Below are positions 38,113 through 49,599 of a stretch of DNA of 64,000 nt, one piece after another. The notes under the pieces were generated by a model, which saw only the letters and a program-made list of their open reading frames with translations, ran no database searches and had not been told where the DNA came from. Made by a program: the position numbers and the translations under genes. How positions within the stretch are numbered: position 1 is the stretch's first letter; each line of letters begins with the position of its first letter. Origin of the DNA: Helianthus annuus. Lineage: Eukaryota; Streptophyta; Magnoliopsida; Asterales; Asteraceae. Location: assembly GCF_002127325.2 (NCBI RefSeq), contig NC_035438.2, positions 143,955,787 to 144,019,786 of the forward strand, written 5' to 3'.

Positions 38113-41100
38113 TGTGACAACTGGCACAAAACCGGTAACTTCCGTACACTTTAATTATTATTTAATGACTGCAATTATGTGCTTAAATGTCAACATTGAC
38201 TAATTAGATGCTAAGAAAGTGAATTCATGCACGTTGTATACTACAAAATATTGCTTCATGTAATCGAGAGCGCTGCGTCAGAAATATTAGTAAACTCACC
38301 GGTAAGACACACTGTGTCAACGGAACTGCAGAAAGCAGTCAGACATTAGAATTGAGGCCTAGGTGTAGGTCCTATGACAAAGGTACAATAAAACCCAAGA
38401 ATACATATAAGGGTTTAATTTATAGACATTGCGAAAGCAAAAATAAGCACTAAAAGCACCCGAAACACACTTTAAGAGCAGAACTAATTACGACAAAACT
38501 GCGAAACGAACGTTGATGGCCGCCCGGATAATATTTAATCCCACAAATATTCTGTTATGACTAAAATTTAATTTTAATCAGGTTCGTGTTGAAAAAAAAA
38601 ATAAGTTAAAACGCTTAAAAACGTTATTTTTTTTTCATGTTTAAGCGCGTACCGTGTGTTCCTACGCGACACAGTGCTTACACTGCAAAACGCAGACAAC
38701 GCAGAAAACCTAGGAATATACCAGGAATATGCTAGGAATATGCTAGGAATATTCCAGGAATATGCCAGGAATATGCTAGGAATATTCCAGGAATATGCTA
38801 GGAATATTCCAGGAATATGCTAGGAATATGCTAGGAATATTCCAGGAATATGCCAGGAATATGCTAGGAATATTCAAGGAATATGCTAGGAATATGCTAG
38901 GAATATTCCAGGAATATGCCAGGAATATGCTAGGAATATGCCATATGGAATGTCTATTAATACCTTGAGATGGCACATTAGACAATTCTCCACCCAACAC
39001 CATAAAACTACTCTCTCCTCTCCCTCAAAAACTTTCGGCCAAACACCCCTTGATCATCCATCATATTTTTCGATTTTGTTCTTCACATTCCAACATCATA
39101 CAAGTGTCAAGTGTCACGCATAAGAAGGCTTGGTACACTCGGAGATCGAAGGACCTCATCCTCTAGCTTTTATCCACTTCATTTGCGCTTAGATTCCTCC
39201 CTAGCCTCGAGCTAGTGGTATGTTACTTAATACACCTTCTTGAACTATTTTGAAGTGGTTAATGTGATGTGTAATGATTAAAACTCGAAATCTTACAAAA
39301 TGGTTCATTAAAGTCTACTAAAAACATGAAAAACGATGGTTAAAAGCTCACTAGTTGTGTAAATGCTGTAGTAATTGAAATTTGTGATTATTTAGACCCG
39401 ATCTATGTTGTGGTAGCTCGGATCATCGTTTAACCCGGTTTGGTCGTGATCATGAATCATGACATAAGGTTGTTTTGAATGAAACAAGGGTTAAAGGGTG
39501 AAGCTCTACCACATACGAATCATGAACTTGTGTAAAAGCGTTTTACTTGTGAAATAGTGTTTAAAACTAGCCGATCTATGTATCTACAAGTGGTATTTTC
39601 AAAAGACCAAACGTCAAAAGAAATCACATGTTCTAAACCGGATCTTACACAAACAAAAGTGATTTTTGTGAACAAACAAGTGTGTGGACACTTGTGTAAC
39701 AAAAGTTTTTAGCAAAGAAATAATTTTCGTAAAAACTGACTAGAAGTTGTGAAACTTCATATTCTTTAAAAATAAGGTTTTTAAGAAATCAAACTTATTT
39801 ATAAAGATAACAAGACTTACTAAATGTGCTAGTAAGTTACTACACAATTTTGGTAAGTATTCAAGTTCATGAAATGGGGAAAATTAGTGATTATTGTTGA
39901 TAATTGTTGTTGATGATTGTTGACGATTTAAAAGAAAATAAACACATGTTTTGAAAACATGGTAAACCTCCATTTTTAGGGGAAACTCTGTCAAAATTTT
40001 TATAAATCTTGACACTTAGAAAAATATAAGTTTTTGAGAAACTTATTCCCTAAAAATGTATTTAAGAGTATTACCAAGGTTTCCCTAATTTTTGGTGAAA
40101 AGAAATGAAGATTTCTTCAAGCATAAAAAGGGATATAAGTATGCATTTTTGAAAGAAAAATATATATATTATTTATCACCAACTTTTGTGCTAAGTGTAT
40201 ACCATATGTGTTATACATGCTAGCGTATTAAGACGTAAAAAAAAATACACTAAATACTCATGAGGAGTATAAACATGAAGATACACATACAATATACTAG
40301 ACACATAATTCGGGTGCAAAGTACAAAACACAAAAGACTTATATTTATTTGTGAGAAAATAATATAAGTAAGACATTTAGTTAAAAATATAAAATATTTT
40401 TAACACAAGAAAATATACACAAAAGTGAGTGACTGAACTTGTGCGACGCAAGTCTAGTGACTAACGATAAGAAAACGCGTATAGGTTACGACGTTAATTA
40501 AGCAAATCCGGTGAAGTTTACGACGCAAGGAACGCAAAGTTGTGAGTTCATGCTCCCCCTTTTCTTTAACTGTTTTTGTTTTACACTTCGGGGGTGAAAT
40601 ACATGTCACAAATTGAATACTGTTTGCATATGTTATGATGGGTACAAAAACATTCAAGTGAAACATTCCAGACCATGTCTCGAATAGGGTACCATAAGCA
40701 CCATTAATCAACGTATACATTCAGACCGCTGAACAAAAGGTTAGATCTAATGGGTTTCAGGCAACCCCACTCTTGGCCTACTTCTACCAATGAGTGCTTC
40801 TGTGTCTCAGTCAAGTCGACAAAAATGACTAGGTTTGGTGGCTTCCTATGTCGTGACATATGTTAGTGGCCTTGCAAACCACTAGCAAAACTCACACATT
40901 CAAACAGTCATAGTACCCAGTTATACATACGTTTTACGAGTTACATTCAAACATTCATTCATTCTACCAGTTTTATACTATGTTTTCATTCAAGGATATT
41001 AAACATTCAAAAACAATCACTGCATGAATTCACACCAACATTATGTTGATGTTTTTTTTCCAAAACTCACATGTATTTCAGGTAACTAAAGGTGGATGTG

Positions 41101-41323
41101 CGCGTGGTCCTACGCATGCTCGTGGATCTCGCTTTGTTTATCGTTAAATAAAGTTGTAACTTTTAAGACAATATGCTATCATGTGTTGTAAACACTTGAC
41201 TTATGTTTTCGGTAATGTAATGTTTAAAGTTATTTTCGAGCATATAGTATGTTTACCTTTCGTATGCAATGAGAACCTTTCATGATCACACCTCGTGCTT
41301 CCGCCGCAGAAAGGGGTGTGACA
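38113..41323 (+). repeat. 3' LTR of element C
   Basis: Same ends as 29932-33185. Its array (38711-38942) is shorter, and the TATA box position reads TATTAATA (38955-38962) where the 5' LTR has TATAAATA. Other differences are scattered and few. Confidence 0.94.
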
Positions 41324-41328
41324 GATAT

Positions 41329-42340
41329 AATATCTTTGATCGAGTACAGCAGTTCTAAAGATCTCTGGAAAAAGTTAGAAACCAAATGTTTAGGTAGTAC
41401 AGAAATAGTGAAAAACAAAAAGAAACTACTTAGAAAAGAGTTTGATTTGTTTGGGTGTTTAAAGAATGAATCAGTTTCTAAAATGATTGAGAGATTTGGG
41501 CACCTGAAGCTGGAACTGGCGAGACATGAAATCGTTTATTCTCGAGAAGAGCTAGTCGACAAATTATTTGATGCGTTGCCAGATGAGATGGATTGGCAAT
41601 ATTATGCGTTGATGCTGAAAAATACTATCAAACCGCCAGAAGTGTTGACTGTAGATTTACTGATTGAGAGACTAGAGAGTCACGAGCTGGAGATAAAGAA
41701 GACACACAAAGTCAATCACTTATCTTACCAGCAGAACTTGGATTTGTATTATCCAAAGAGCATGATGCCAAAGAGTACATCTCCCAAGACAGCTTTTTTT
41801 GCCGAAAATGTTAACACTTCAAACAAAGATACTCAAAGAAGTGGATTTCACAGTGGATCTTCGTCATCTGCAAATCATTCTGATGCAAAGAATTTATTTC
41901 AATGCAACATCGCTGTAGACTTAAAGAACGCTCAGAATTTCAGTGAGGAGTCAGCAAAGCAACAGATGGTCTTCTTAGCATCTGTGCTAGAATCTTATGA
42001 AAGTCTTGTAGCAGGGAAGATAGGCAACACCAACCTGACGAAGGAAGATTATGATCAGATTGATCCTGAGGAGATGGAACTGATTGACATAAGGTGGTGT
42101 ATGGCCAGTGCAGTTCGTCGGGCACAACGCTTCATGGAGATAACCGGGAGAAAGTCTATTGGTGGACCGTCTACCAAGTTAGGCTTTGACAAGTCTAAGG
42201 TGACGTGCTTCAAGTGCAAGCAGAGAGGTCACTTTAAGCGTGAATGCCGAAATGCGTATGCTAATGAATCTGAGAACCCGTTTAGAGAAGATTACTACAA
42301 GAAGGCGATTTATCATCAGAATAAATCAGAACCGCCAAGA
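41329..42340 (+). pseudogene. Element B gag, capsid part and first CCHC knuckle
   Basis: Resumes after element C. It encodes the copia gag core (SSSKDLWKKLETKC, LFDALPDEMDW) followed by a Ser/Asn-rich spacer, a second helical part (EEMELIDIRWCMASAVRRAQRFM) and a perfect zinc knuckle CFKCKQRGHFKREC (42206-42247). A frameshift near 42335 leads to an early stop at 42385; the open sequence continues in another frame. The apparent frame start at 41282 lies inside the gypsy LTR and is not real. Confidence 0.88.
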
Positions 42341-42790
42341 ATGAGCTTGAGGATAACAAAGAGAAATCTAGAGCTCTTGCTGTAATTCACGACGATGAAG
42401 GTTATGACTGGAGTGAGTTGTTACCTGAGGAGGATGCGGTTGGATATGCATTCATGGCAAAATCTGAACCGGTTCCTTGGAAAGACAACAGAACTGAAGA
42501 ACAGAAGTATAATCACAGAAAGCTGTTGGCCACGAACAGATTGATCAGAATATCCGGTATATTTTCTGAGGCAAAAGAGCAAAGAGATGGGATCCAGACA
42601 GAGAATGTTATCTTGACCCCCAGGGAAACATTGCTATTGATCATAACACTCTTGATTTGGAAACCATAATCAAAGAGTTTAAAGAAGAAGATGATTATTG
42701 GCAGAGGAAATGGTGGGGAAGCGGAGAAGAGAAAGACAAAGAAGAGAAAGAGAAAGAAGAAAGAAGAGAAAGAGAAGTCAAAGAAGATTG
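42341..42790 (+). pseudogene. Element B gag, linker after first knuckle, frameshifted
   Basis: Three frames are used in turn: ALAVIHDDEGYDWSELLP and on to about 42570, then a frame with WDPDRECYLDPQG to about 42790, then the coiled-coil frame from about 42780. WDPDRECYLDPQG corresponds to GRWSKEKECFVDPQG in element A. The end is a Lys/Glu-rich run (GAAGAGAAAGA repeats), where slippage may have caused the shifts. Confidence 0.7.
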
Positions 42791-44490
42791 ACACTGGAAT
42801 CATTGACACGACACAGGAGTTGAATGCTGAAAACATGGGAAAGATGGCTGACAAGGTGCTGGCTGCTAAGGCGCTTGAGGTAGATTCTAAATCCGTATCT
42901 GAGTCTGAAAGCCAGGTTAGTTCAAACGCGTCAACGACTGAGTCAGGTAAGAAAGTCAATGGTGATGTTGACTGCAAAAATTGCATCAAGGAATGCAAAG
43001 TTTGTAGCACAGTCACTTATCTCAACGGTAAGAAAGTTAAAGATCTGACTGCTAGAGTCAAAAGTGTTGAGGATCAAATTCTTGATCGTGATAAAATGGT
43101 GAAAGCTTCAACTAAACGGTTAAAAGAATTAACTAACAAAATTGAAAATGAGAAAATTGATCATGAAAAAGAAAATGAAAGGTTAGTTCTTGAAAATCGT
43201 CAGATCACTGAAAATTTTGAGAAGCTTAAACGCACAATGAAAGATAATGATGATAGAAATGGTAAAACTTATAAAGAAAATGTTCATCTGTCGACAGTGC
43301 TTAGGTTAAAAGAAGAATTAATCAACCAACAACTGGATGAAATTGCAAAATTAAAACTTAAAGTTCAAGAAGCTGAAATTGAAAATGAGCAAATCCAGTT
43401 GAAGCTTAAGAGTTACAACTCCACAAGCTTTGTTTTGCAACACATTGTTCCCAAACCCATCGGGAAAAACAAAGCTGGCGAAGATGTCTTTTCCGGCGGA
43501 ACCGGGGTGGGTTTTCATCAAGTTCCACCACCAGTTCTTGACAATTATTCGAAAAAGCAATATGGGTTGGTTGAAATTGAAGAAGAGAATGAAGTTAAAC
43601 TTCCTGATTCAATAGATGTTACATTTTCTTCTACATCATCTGATGATAGTGTTCAGACAGAGATTGTTAAAAACACAGCTGAAAGTGTTTTGATGTCTGA
43701 TTCAATTGAAGATGATGGATGTTTCTTGGACAAATACATTCCGAAACAAAAGTCCAAAAACAACTTAAATGATGAACCTACTCTTGTCATGTACAAGATG
43801 TCGGGATCTGATAAGTTGTATTCGGATTACAAGTTTCCTCTGGAGAATGTAAATGTTTCGAAATTGACAAATGTGTTCAAAATGGTTGAAATCGATTTGG
43901 CTGAAGTGAAAAGTTTAAAACAAACAAAAAGGCAATTGAATTTTGAGAAAGATAAAGCTTATTACAAGAAACCTGTTGTTCCACCACGTTTTTATAACAA
44001 CAATCGAAACAATCGAAACAATTGGTCAGGTGGTTATCAGGGTGGTAAGAGTTATCAAAAGAGAAATGTTTAAAAAAAGAAGTTTGTTGAAAAGAGAGTG
44101 TTTGTGAATAGTTCGAGTTCATTGTCTGATGAAGAGAAAAATTTTTTTTCAAAATCGAATGAAGAGTTCTTTGAAAAGAAAGCTTTACAACCTCAGTCTG
44201 AAGGCACAAGTCGAGTAACTGACACTCGAACATGCTTCAGATGTAATCAAGTTGGACATATTGCACGAAAGTGTACCAACTTGAAGCCTAAGACTGGAGT
44301 TGTAAAGAATCAAAAGAAGAAAGATGATGTAAAGGGTAAAGCACCAATGTTTGTTGAGAAAAAGGTTTTGAAAAACCAAATCACCAAGATTAAAACTGAA
44401 CCCGTAAAGAAGTTGGTAACTAAAAATGACAAATTTTACAAACGGGTTGCATCATCTCAACAAATTTGGAAGCCTAAAACAGAGAAATAA
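42780..44490 (+). pseudogene. Element B gag, coiled coil, LC8-like motif and second knuckle
   Basis: Heptad-rich coiled coil over about 43020-43420, then a Pro/Gly linker, an acidic stretch with DDSVQTE (43642-43662), and an Asn/Arg/Gly-rich segment (FYNNNRNNRNN). A single TAA at 44071 is followed in frame by more gag with a perfect second knuckle CFRCNQVGHIARKC (44233-44274), then a Lys-rich tail to a stop at 44488. SVQTE resembles the dynein light chain LC8 anchor; LC8 binding by Sirevirus Gag has been reported. A gag this long is typical of Sireviruses. Confidence 0.8.
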
Positions 44491-44783
44491 ACTTCAACTT
44501 CACAAGAGAAAAAGGTGGTGAATTCAGTTCCAATTGTGGATGATACAAACTTTCCACCAATGCAAGCTAAAAATTCTAAGAAACAAAATAGGAAAATTGA
44601 AAGCAACAAGGTAACACCCAAGGCTGGTCAGGCTTGGGTGGATATATTCTTCGTTGAATGAAAAACCTGACTTGCCGGAGCTTCCTTGATCGCGAAGCAT
44701 GAATCGGCATCTTTATTGAAATGTGTTTTTAAATCAATTTGTGATACATGTAGGAACTTCCGAGATTAGTTTCATGATGGATT

Positions 44784-45470
44784 ATGGACAGTGGAGCATC
44801 TCGACATATGACAGGGAAGATTGCATTGCTGTATGATGTGAAGAATATCAATGGAGGATATGTTGGTTTCACGGGTAATCAAGGTGGAAGGATTATTGGT
44901 GAAGGAACGTTATTCAACGGGATTGTGACGTTTGAAAGAGTTAACTACATTGCTGAGCTGGAGAACAATCTGCTGAGTATCTCGCAGATCTGTGACAGGA
45001 TGTATACCACTCACTTCACTGACAAAGAATGTTTGATCTTGAAGCCAGGATTTGTTATCCCTGAGGAATGGATTATCATGAGGGCACCAAGAGTCAATGA
45101 TCTGTACGTGTTGGATATGAGCGTAGCTACTACAACCACGGGTCAGGCTCATTGTTTTGTGTCCAGAGCAACTGAGAAAGAATCGAGATTGTGGCACCGG
45201 AAAATGGGTCATATTCACCTACGGAAGATGAATCACCTGGTTCATAACGATTTAGTGTTGGGTGTTCATGTGAAAGGTTTTCATTTGGAAGGGGAGTGTA
45301 TTAGCTGTGTTAAAGGAAAGCAGAAGAAAAAGTCACACCCTACAAAGCAAGTCAATTCAGTTTCAAGACCCTGGAGAGACTTCACATGGATTTATTCGGT
45401 CCTGTGAATGTCAAAAGTATTACAGGAGACTACTACTATTTGGTCGTTACTGATGATTATTCCAGATTTT
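44784..45470 (+). pseudogene. Element B protease and gag-pre-integrase domain
   Basis: Aspartic protease begins MDSGASRHMTG (catalytic DSGA) and runs through LLSISQICDR. The pre-integrase zinc region follows, with LWHRKMGHIHLRKMNHL and CISCVKGKQKK giving the H-X-H...C-X2-C ligands. The frame stops at 45407 after a shift; integrase sequence continues in another frame from about 45390 (HMDLFGPVNV). The link from gag (44490-44784) holds further stops. Confidence 0.88.
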
Positions 45471-45471
45471 C

Positions 45472-46595
45472 GTGGGTATTGTTTTTGAAGTCAAAGATGA
45501 AACTTATGACAGTTTGATGGCGTTGTTCAAGAAGATTGAGAATTTGTACCAAAGGCGTATCAAAAGAATTCGAAGTGATAATGGTACTGAATTCAAGAAC
45601 AGCAAGATGGAAGAATTTTGTGATGAAAGAGGTATTTTGCATGAGTTTAGTGCTCCGTACACTCCGCAACAGAATGGAGTCACAGCACGCAAAAACCAGA
45701 CACTAATCGAGATGACTAGAACAATGCTCGCAGATTCAAGTCAAACAAACCAAATTAGTGAACAAGGTGCAAATCAGAATGTTACTAATCTGGAAGGCGA
45801 TGTAGATGTTCCAAGCGAAGTAATGCCACGAACTCTTTCATACCATCCAGAGGAGTTGATCATTGGAGAGTTGCAATGGGGCGTTCGCACGAGACGTCAA
45901 ATTGACCAGGGCCTTACATGTTTTTACTCTACAGTAGCACCTTTACAAACTGATTTTTCATTAAGTTGTTTTATTTTGCAGATCGAACCGCGAACTTACA
46001 AAGAGGCGCTTACTGAAGATTCTTGGGTCAATGCGATGCAAGAAGAATTGAGTCAGTTTGAAAAGTTGGGAGTGTGGAAGCTAGTGGATTTGCCAGATGG
46101 TCACAGGAAAATCAATACAAAATGGGTATTTAAATGTAAGAGAGACGACAGAGGAGTTCTTGTACGAAACAAAGCTCGACTCGTTTTTCTGGGCTTTAGT
46201 CAACAGGAGGGGATTGATTTTACTGAAGTGTACGCTCCTGTGGCACGATTAGAAGCAATCAGAATTTTCCTCGCATTTGCATCTTGGAAGAACTTCAAAG
46301 TATATCAGCTAGATGTAAAATCAGCGTTTCTTTATGGGAAGGTTAAAGAGGAGGTATATGTCGGACAGCCACCGGGCGTTACCGATCCAATCCACAAGAA
46401 CAAGGTCTATTTGCTGGACAAAGCGCTGTATGGTTTACACCAGGCCCCGAGAGCTTGGTACGAGACTTTGTCTCAACACCTACTAGCCAACAGCTTCATT
46501 CGAGGGAAAGTGGATGCCACTCTCTTGACTAAAGAGGTCGACGGACATCTTCTGATCGTATAGATTTATGTGGATGATATAATTTTTGGGTCAAC
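45472..46595 (+). pseudogene. Element B integrase (deleted) and N-terminal RT
   Basis: Integrase core: RIRSDNGTEFKN with the second catalytic Asp, and APYTPQQNGV; the expected AERKN Glu position reads TARKN. After TMLADS the frame jumps to a spacer before RT, removing the integrase C-terminus (some 150-250 residues) without losing the frame. [53 protein letters not shown] at 46561 replaces a codon just before IYVDDIIFG. Element D inserted right after FGS (46595). The remainder is at 59628. Confidence 0.9.
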
Positions 46596-46989
46596 TGTAA
46601 AACCCGTGAGGATCTTTCAATGATATCAAACAATAACTTGTGTAAGTGCGGAAATCAAACACAAGCGGATTCAAGAACAAATATAACTGAAACACTAAAA
46701 GAAATTAAAACAAACCAAGATATCTTGCATTCACTGATTGAAGGTGACGGATACAAGACACACAATAGGTTTCGGCTGGCCTTCCTTGTTCGCTACTAAC
46801 TGATCAACCTCAACCAAATGGTTGAGGTTTGCTTAAATACTAAAACACATGGATTACTATACTAGGCCCACTCGAAACCAGCCAAACTAGCCCAACCCAT
46901 ACATATCGACCCAAAACATATATTTAACAATTACAAAATCAACCCTTTAACTATGCAATCCTTAATGTATAAACCTTCAGGTTCCAACA
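46596..46989 (-). repeat. 3' LTR of element D
   Basis: Minus strand TGTTGGAACCTGAAGG to CCTCACGGGTTTTACA. Nearly identical to 59229-59622. Confidence 0.95.
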
Positions 46990-47003
46990 ATCTCCCCCTA
47001 GGT
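46990..47003 (-). promoter_or_regulatory. Polypurine tract of element D
   Basis: Minus strand AAACCTAGGGGGAGAT directly before the 3' LTR. ORF3 ends only about 25 bases further upstream. Confidence 0.85.
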
Positions 47004-47027
47004 TTATGCATGGAGGATCTTGAGACT

Positions 47028-49599
47028 TCAATGACTACTGTCACCACCCAGACGATCCTTGAGTCCACCAAATCCCTTAGTTCGAATATGAATGGCTAAA
47101 GCAACAGCAGCGGTCCATCCTTTTGCAATCTCTTCATACTTTTCAGTAGCTCTAATTTGATTTCGAGCTAACACCTCCAGGTCTTCAAGAGTAAGATTCA
47201 GCAAATTAACTTGATCAACCAATCGAAAATTCACATCATCATCACAAACAATCACTGCCTGCCCTAGACGCTCATCATAAGCCCAGAAATGTAAGGACTT
47301 CAAAGCACCTTTTGGAATCTTTTTCACCAACGGAATCATCTTTTCTTTGTCAGTTGCAGGCCAGTGCACAATCTTCATACGCTTGTTTGTGTATGGATCT
47401 CTAATGCCTTTAGCTGGTTTAACAAAGGACTCTGCCGTGCGCATCGAAGGAAAGTTATGAAGAACTTCCCTCTGCAATCTCTCGAAAAACACATATCCAG
47501 GACCTCTAGGCTTATCATCTACATAAGGTGCTTCAGACAAATTTGTCAAATCAACCTTAGTGAAAGACTGAAACTGGCCTGGATTTTTGTACCACTCGAC
47601 AGGACCAACTTTTCTCTTTATCCACCATCTTTGGCGATCATGATCAAATCCCCAGCTAACCACACCAGAACGATTTCCAACTTTATCATAGAGAGTTTTA
47701 CCAACATCCATTAAATGGTGAGTTACCTGAGCATCATCATCATCTAGATTAAGATTCTTATTGTTCAGAATTACAAACTCTCTGTTCTTCTTGAATCTTT
47801 CATCCTTATCTTTGTCTGCCACTGGATCAGTAACTCTTTCGAAGTACTGTTCCATAGCAGCACTTCGTTCAGCATCATCTTTATCAAAAGCTTTTCTTCT
47901 ATTCTCTACGTCAGTTGGATCAGAAAATTCTTGTCAAAACTTCTTCTCCAGCTTACAACGCAGATCACAAACCATATTGAACAACAAACTAACATCTCCT
48001 TGAAGCTGTTCAATCTGTTGATCTTTCTTCACTATAGTATCTTCAAGTTGGATAATCTTGGCATCTTTGTGAATTGAATCTTGCTCAAGCACAACCAGTC
48101 GTTTCGTTATCTCCCTCATGCTAATAAACTCATCATCACTTGAATCATCATCAAAAGGCATTCTCAATGGCTCTTCAATTCTTTTTCCACTTGAACTACC
48201 AGGTTCATCATAAACAGTTCCAGAAGGACCTGCATGATCAGAAACAACATTTTCCACTGGTGTATCTGTTGAGGTGATTTCTAAAACACTTCTTTGAACA
48301 TCAGCATTAAACTCAAAGATGTCTTCTCCAGTAGAGGTGGTATCAGTGACAGTTTTCTCAAAATCGAAGTCGTACAAACCATCATCATCTTCAGCAACAT
48401 TCACGGGTTGATCTTTGTTTTGCTCAACATACATTCCGAGTCGAGGATCCCTCCTTTTCCGCTTCAATGGCAGGGAATCAAGATCCTTTGGGTTCTCACT
48501 AGGCTCTTCACTTGATACTGAAAGATCAGAAGGAGGATTTCCCATCTTATCAGTTACAGACTTTAATAGCAGCAGAAATCACAGGTGGAACAGCAGAAAC
48601 AACAATATCAGCTTCAGCTTCAGGAGGAAGCTCTTCATCATCTCCTGAATCACACATAATCTCTATGCCTTCATCGTCAGAGTTGATTGTTAAAATCTCT
48701 GTCTCAGGCTCATCTTCAGTAGCCCTTTGAATATCATGTTCTTCAGCAACTATAGCATTTGCAGGTGCATTGATTTGCGCAACATTCACTGGAACAGGAT
48801 GCACTATTACTGGATTAGCAGCTACATCTTCAGTCTCTGCAAATTGACCAAATTTCTCTAACGGAATTAAACCTTCAAATTTCTTTTCAGTACCCTTCTT
48901 TGGAGTGAGAGCACCAAAACAAGCTGGACCCATGGGCTTCAACTCCAATGTGTTTCCAGATGTTTCCAACTCTGGATAACAAGCATTGAGAATCATTTGA
49001 AGAAATCTTGGATACATAAGAAACTTATCCTTTCTGACTCCAATCACATTTCTCTTCATCGCTTCAAACACATACTTTGAATAATTGAAGGGCTCGTTTG
49101 TTATCACACAGACAAGAGCCGCAGACTGAGTAATGTTCAACTGACTGTGCCTCATCTGTTTCATACACAAAATAAACATGTGCAACAAAAGACGCCAATA
49201 AGGATGCACAAACTTCTTAACCAGAGGTGGATACTTCCCTTCATAACTCAATCTAGGCAATATTGCTTCAATTGTGCCAGTGGGAAGTTCAACAGAATCT
49301 GTTTCTTGATCATTGAACTGCAGTACTTCACGAATCATCTGCTCAGTCAAAATTACAGCCTTCTTTTGAATCTCAGTAATAATAGCTCCCTTTCCATCAG
49401 CTTCAAGTACATCAAACCTTGCATTTTTTCAGAAATCCTGAATGAGACTTTCGTAGATAACTGGATTTTCTCGTAGTGCGTGAACAATACGACAACTGTT
49501 GAGACCTTTCATCAATGAAGTATACATCTTCTTGTGTTTCTCCGGAGGAGGTACTAAGTATCCTGCTTGGTTATGTGTTGAAATAAACTTCAAATCCAT
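47028..49599 (-). pseudogene. Element D third ORF (ORF3), about 857 codons, broken
   Basis: A sense-strand gene downstream of pol. The start MDLKFIS at 49599 fits because CAG|GATATG just upstream looks like a splice acceptor. Breaks: TGA at 49431-49429 in place of a likely Trp, a frameshift near 48550, TGA at 47936-47934. Pieces: N-terminal helical region (to about 48900; FLMYPRFLQM); Pro/Val-rich then very acidic segment (SDDEGIEIMCDSGDDEELP); basic LPLKRKRRDPR, like a nuclear-entry signal; Ser/Asp-rich part; coiled coil (about 47960-48110); and a C-terminal domain with RQRWWIKRKVGPVEWY. No membrane segment or signal peptide is seen, unlike the env-like ORF of some Sireviruses. From memory, similar hypothetical proteins are common in Asteraceae annotations. 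Function unknown. Confidence 0.8.

Larger units (their letters stand above)
29932..41323 (+). mobile_element. Element C: Ty3/gypsy chromovirus (Tekay-like), 11.4 kb
   Basis: LTRs 29932-33185 (3254 b) and 38113-41323 (3211 b), TG...CA ends, target duplication GATAT (29927-29931 and 41324-41328). The order protease, RT, RNase H, integrase, then a chromodomain-like tail marks it as a chromovirus. Nearly identical LTRs by eye indicate a recent insertion. Gag is mostly deleted, and pol has two TGA stops and a 499-base insertion, so it cannot move alone. Confidence 0.95.

Noticed and set aside
47364..47714. 116-residue plus-strand frame
   Set aside because: Antisense of ORF3 of element D.
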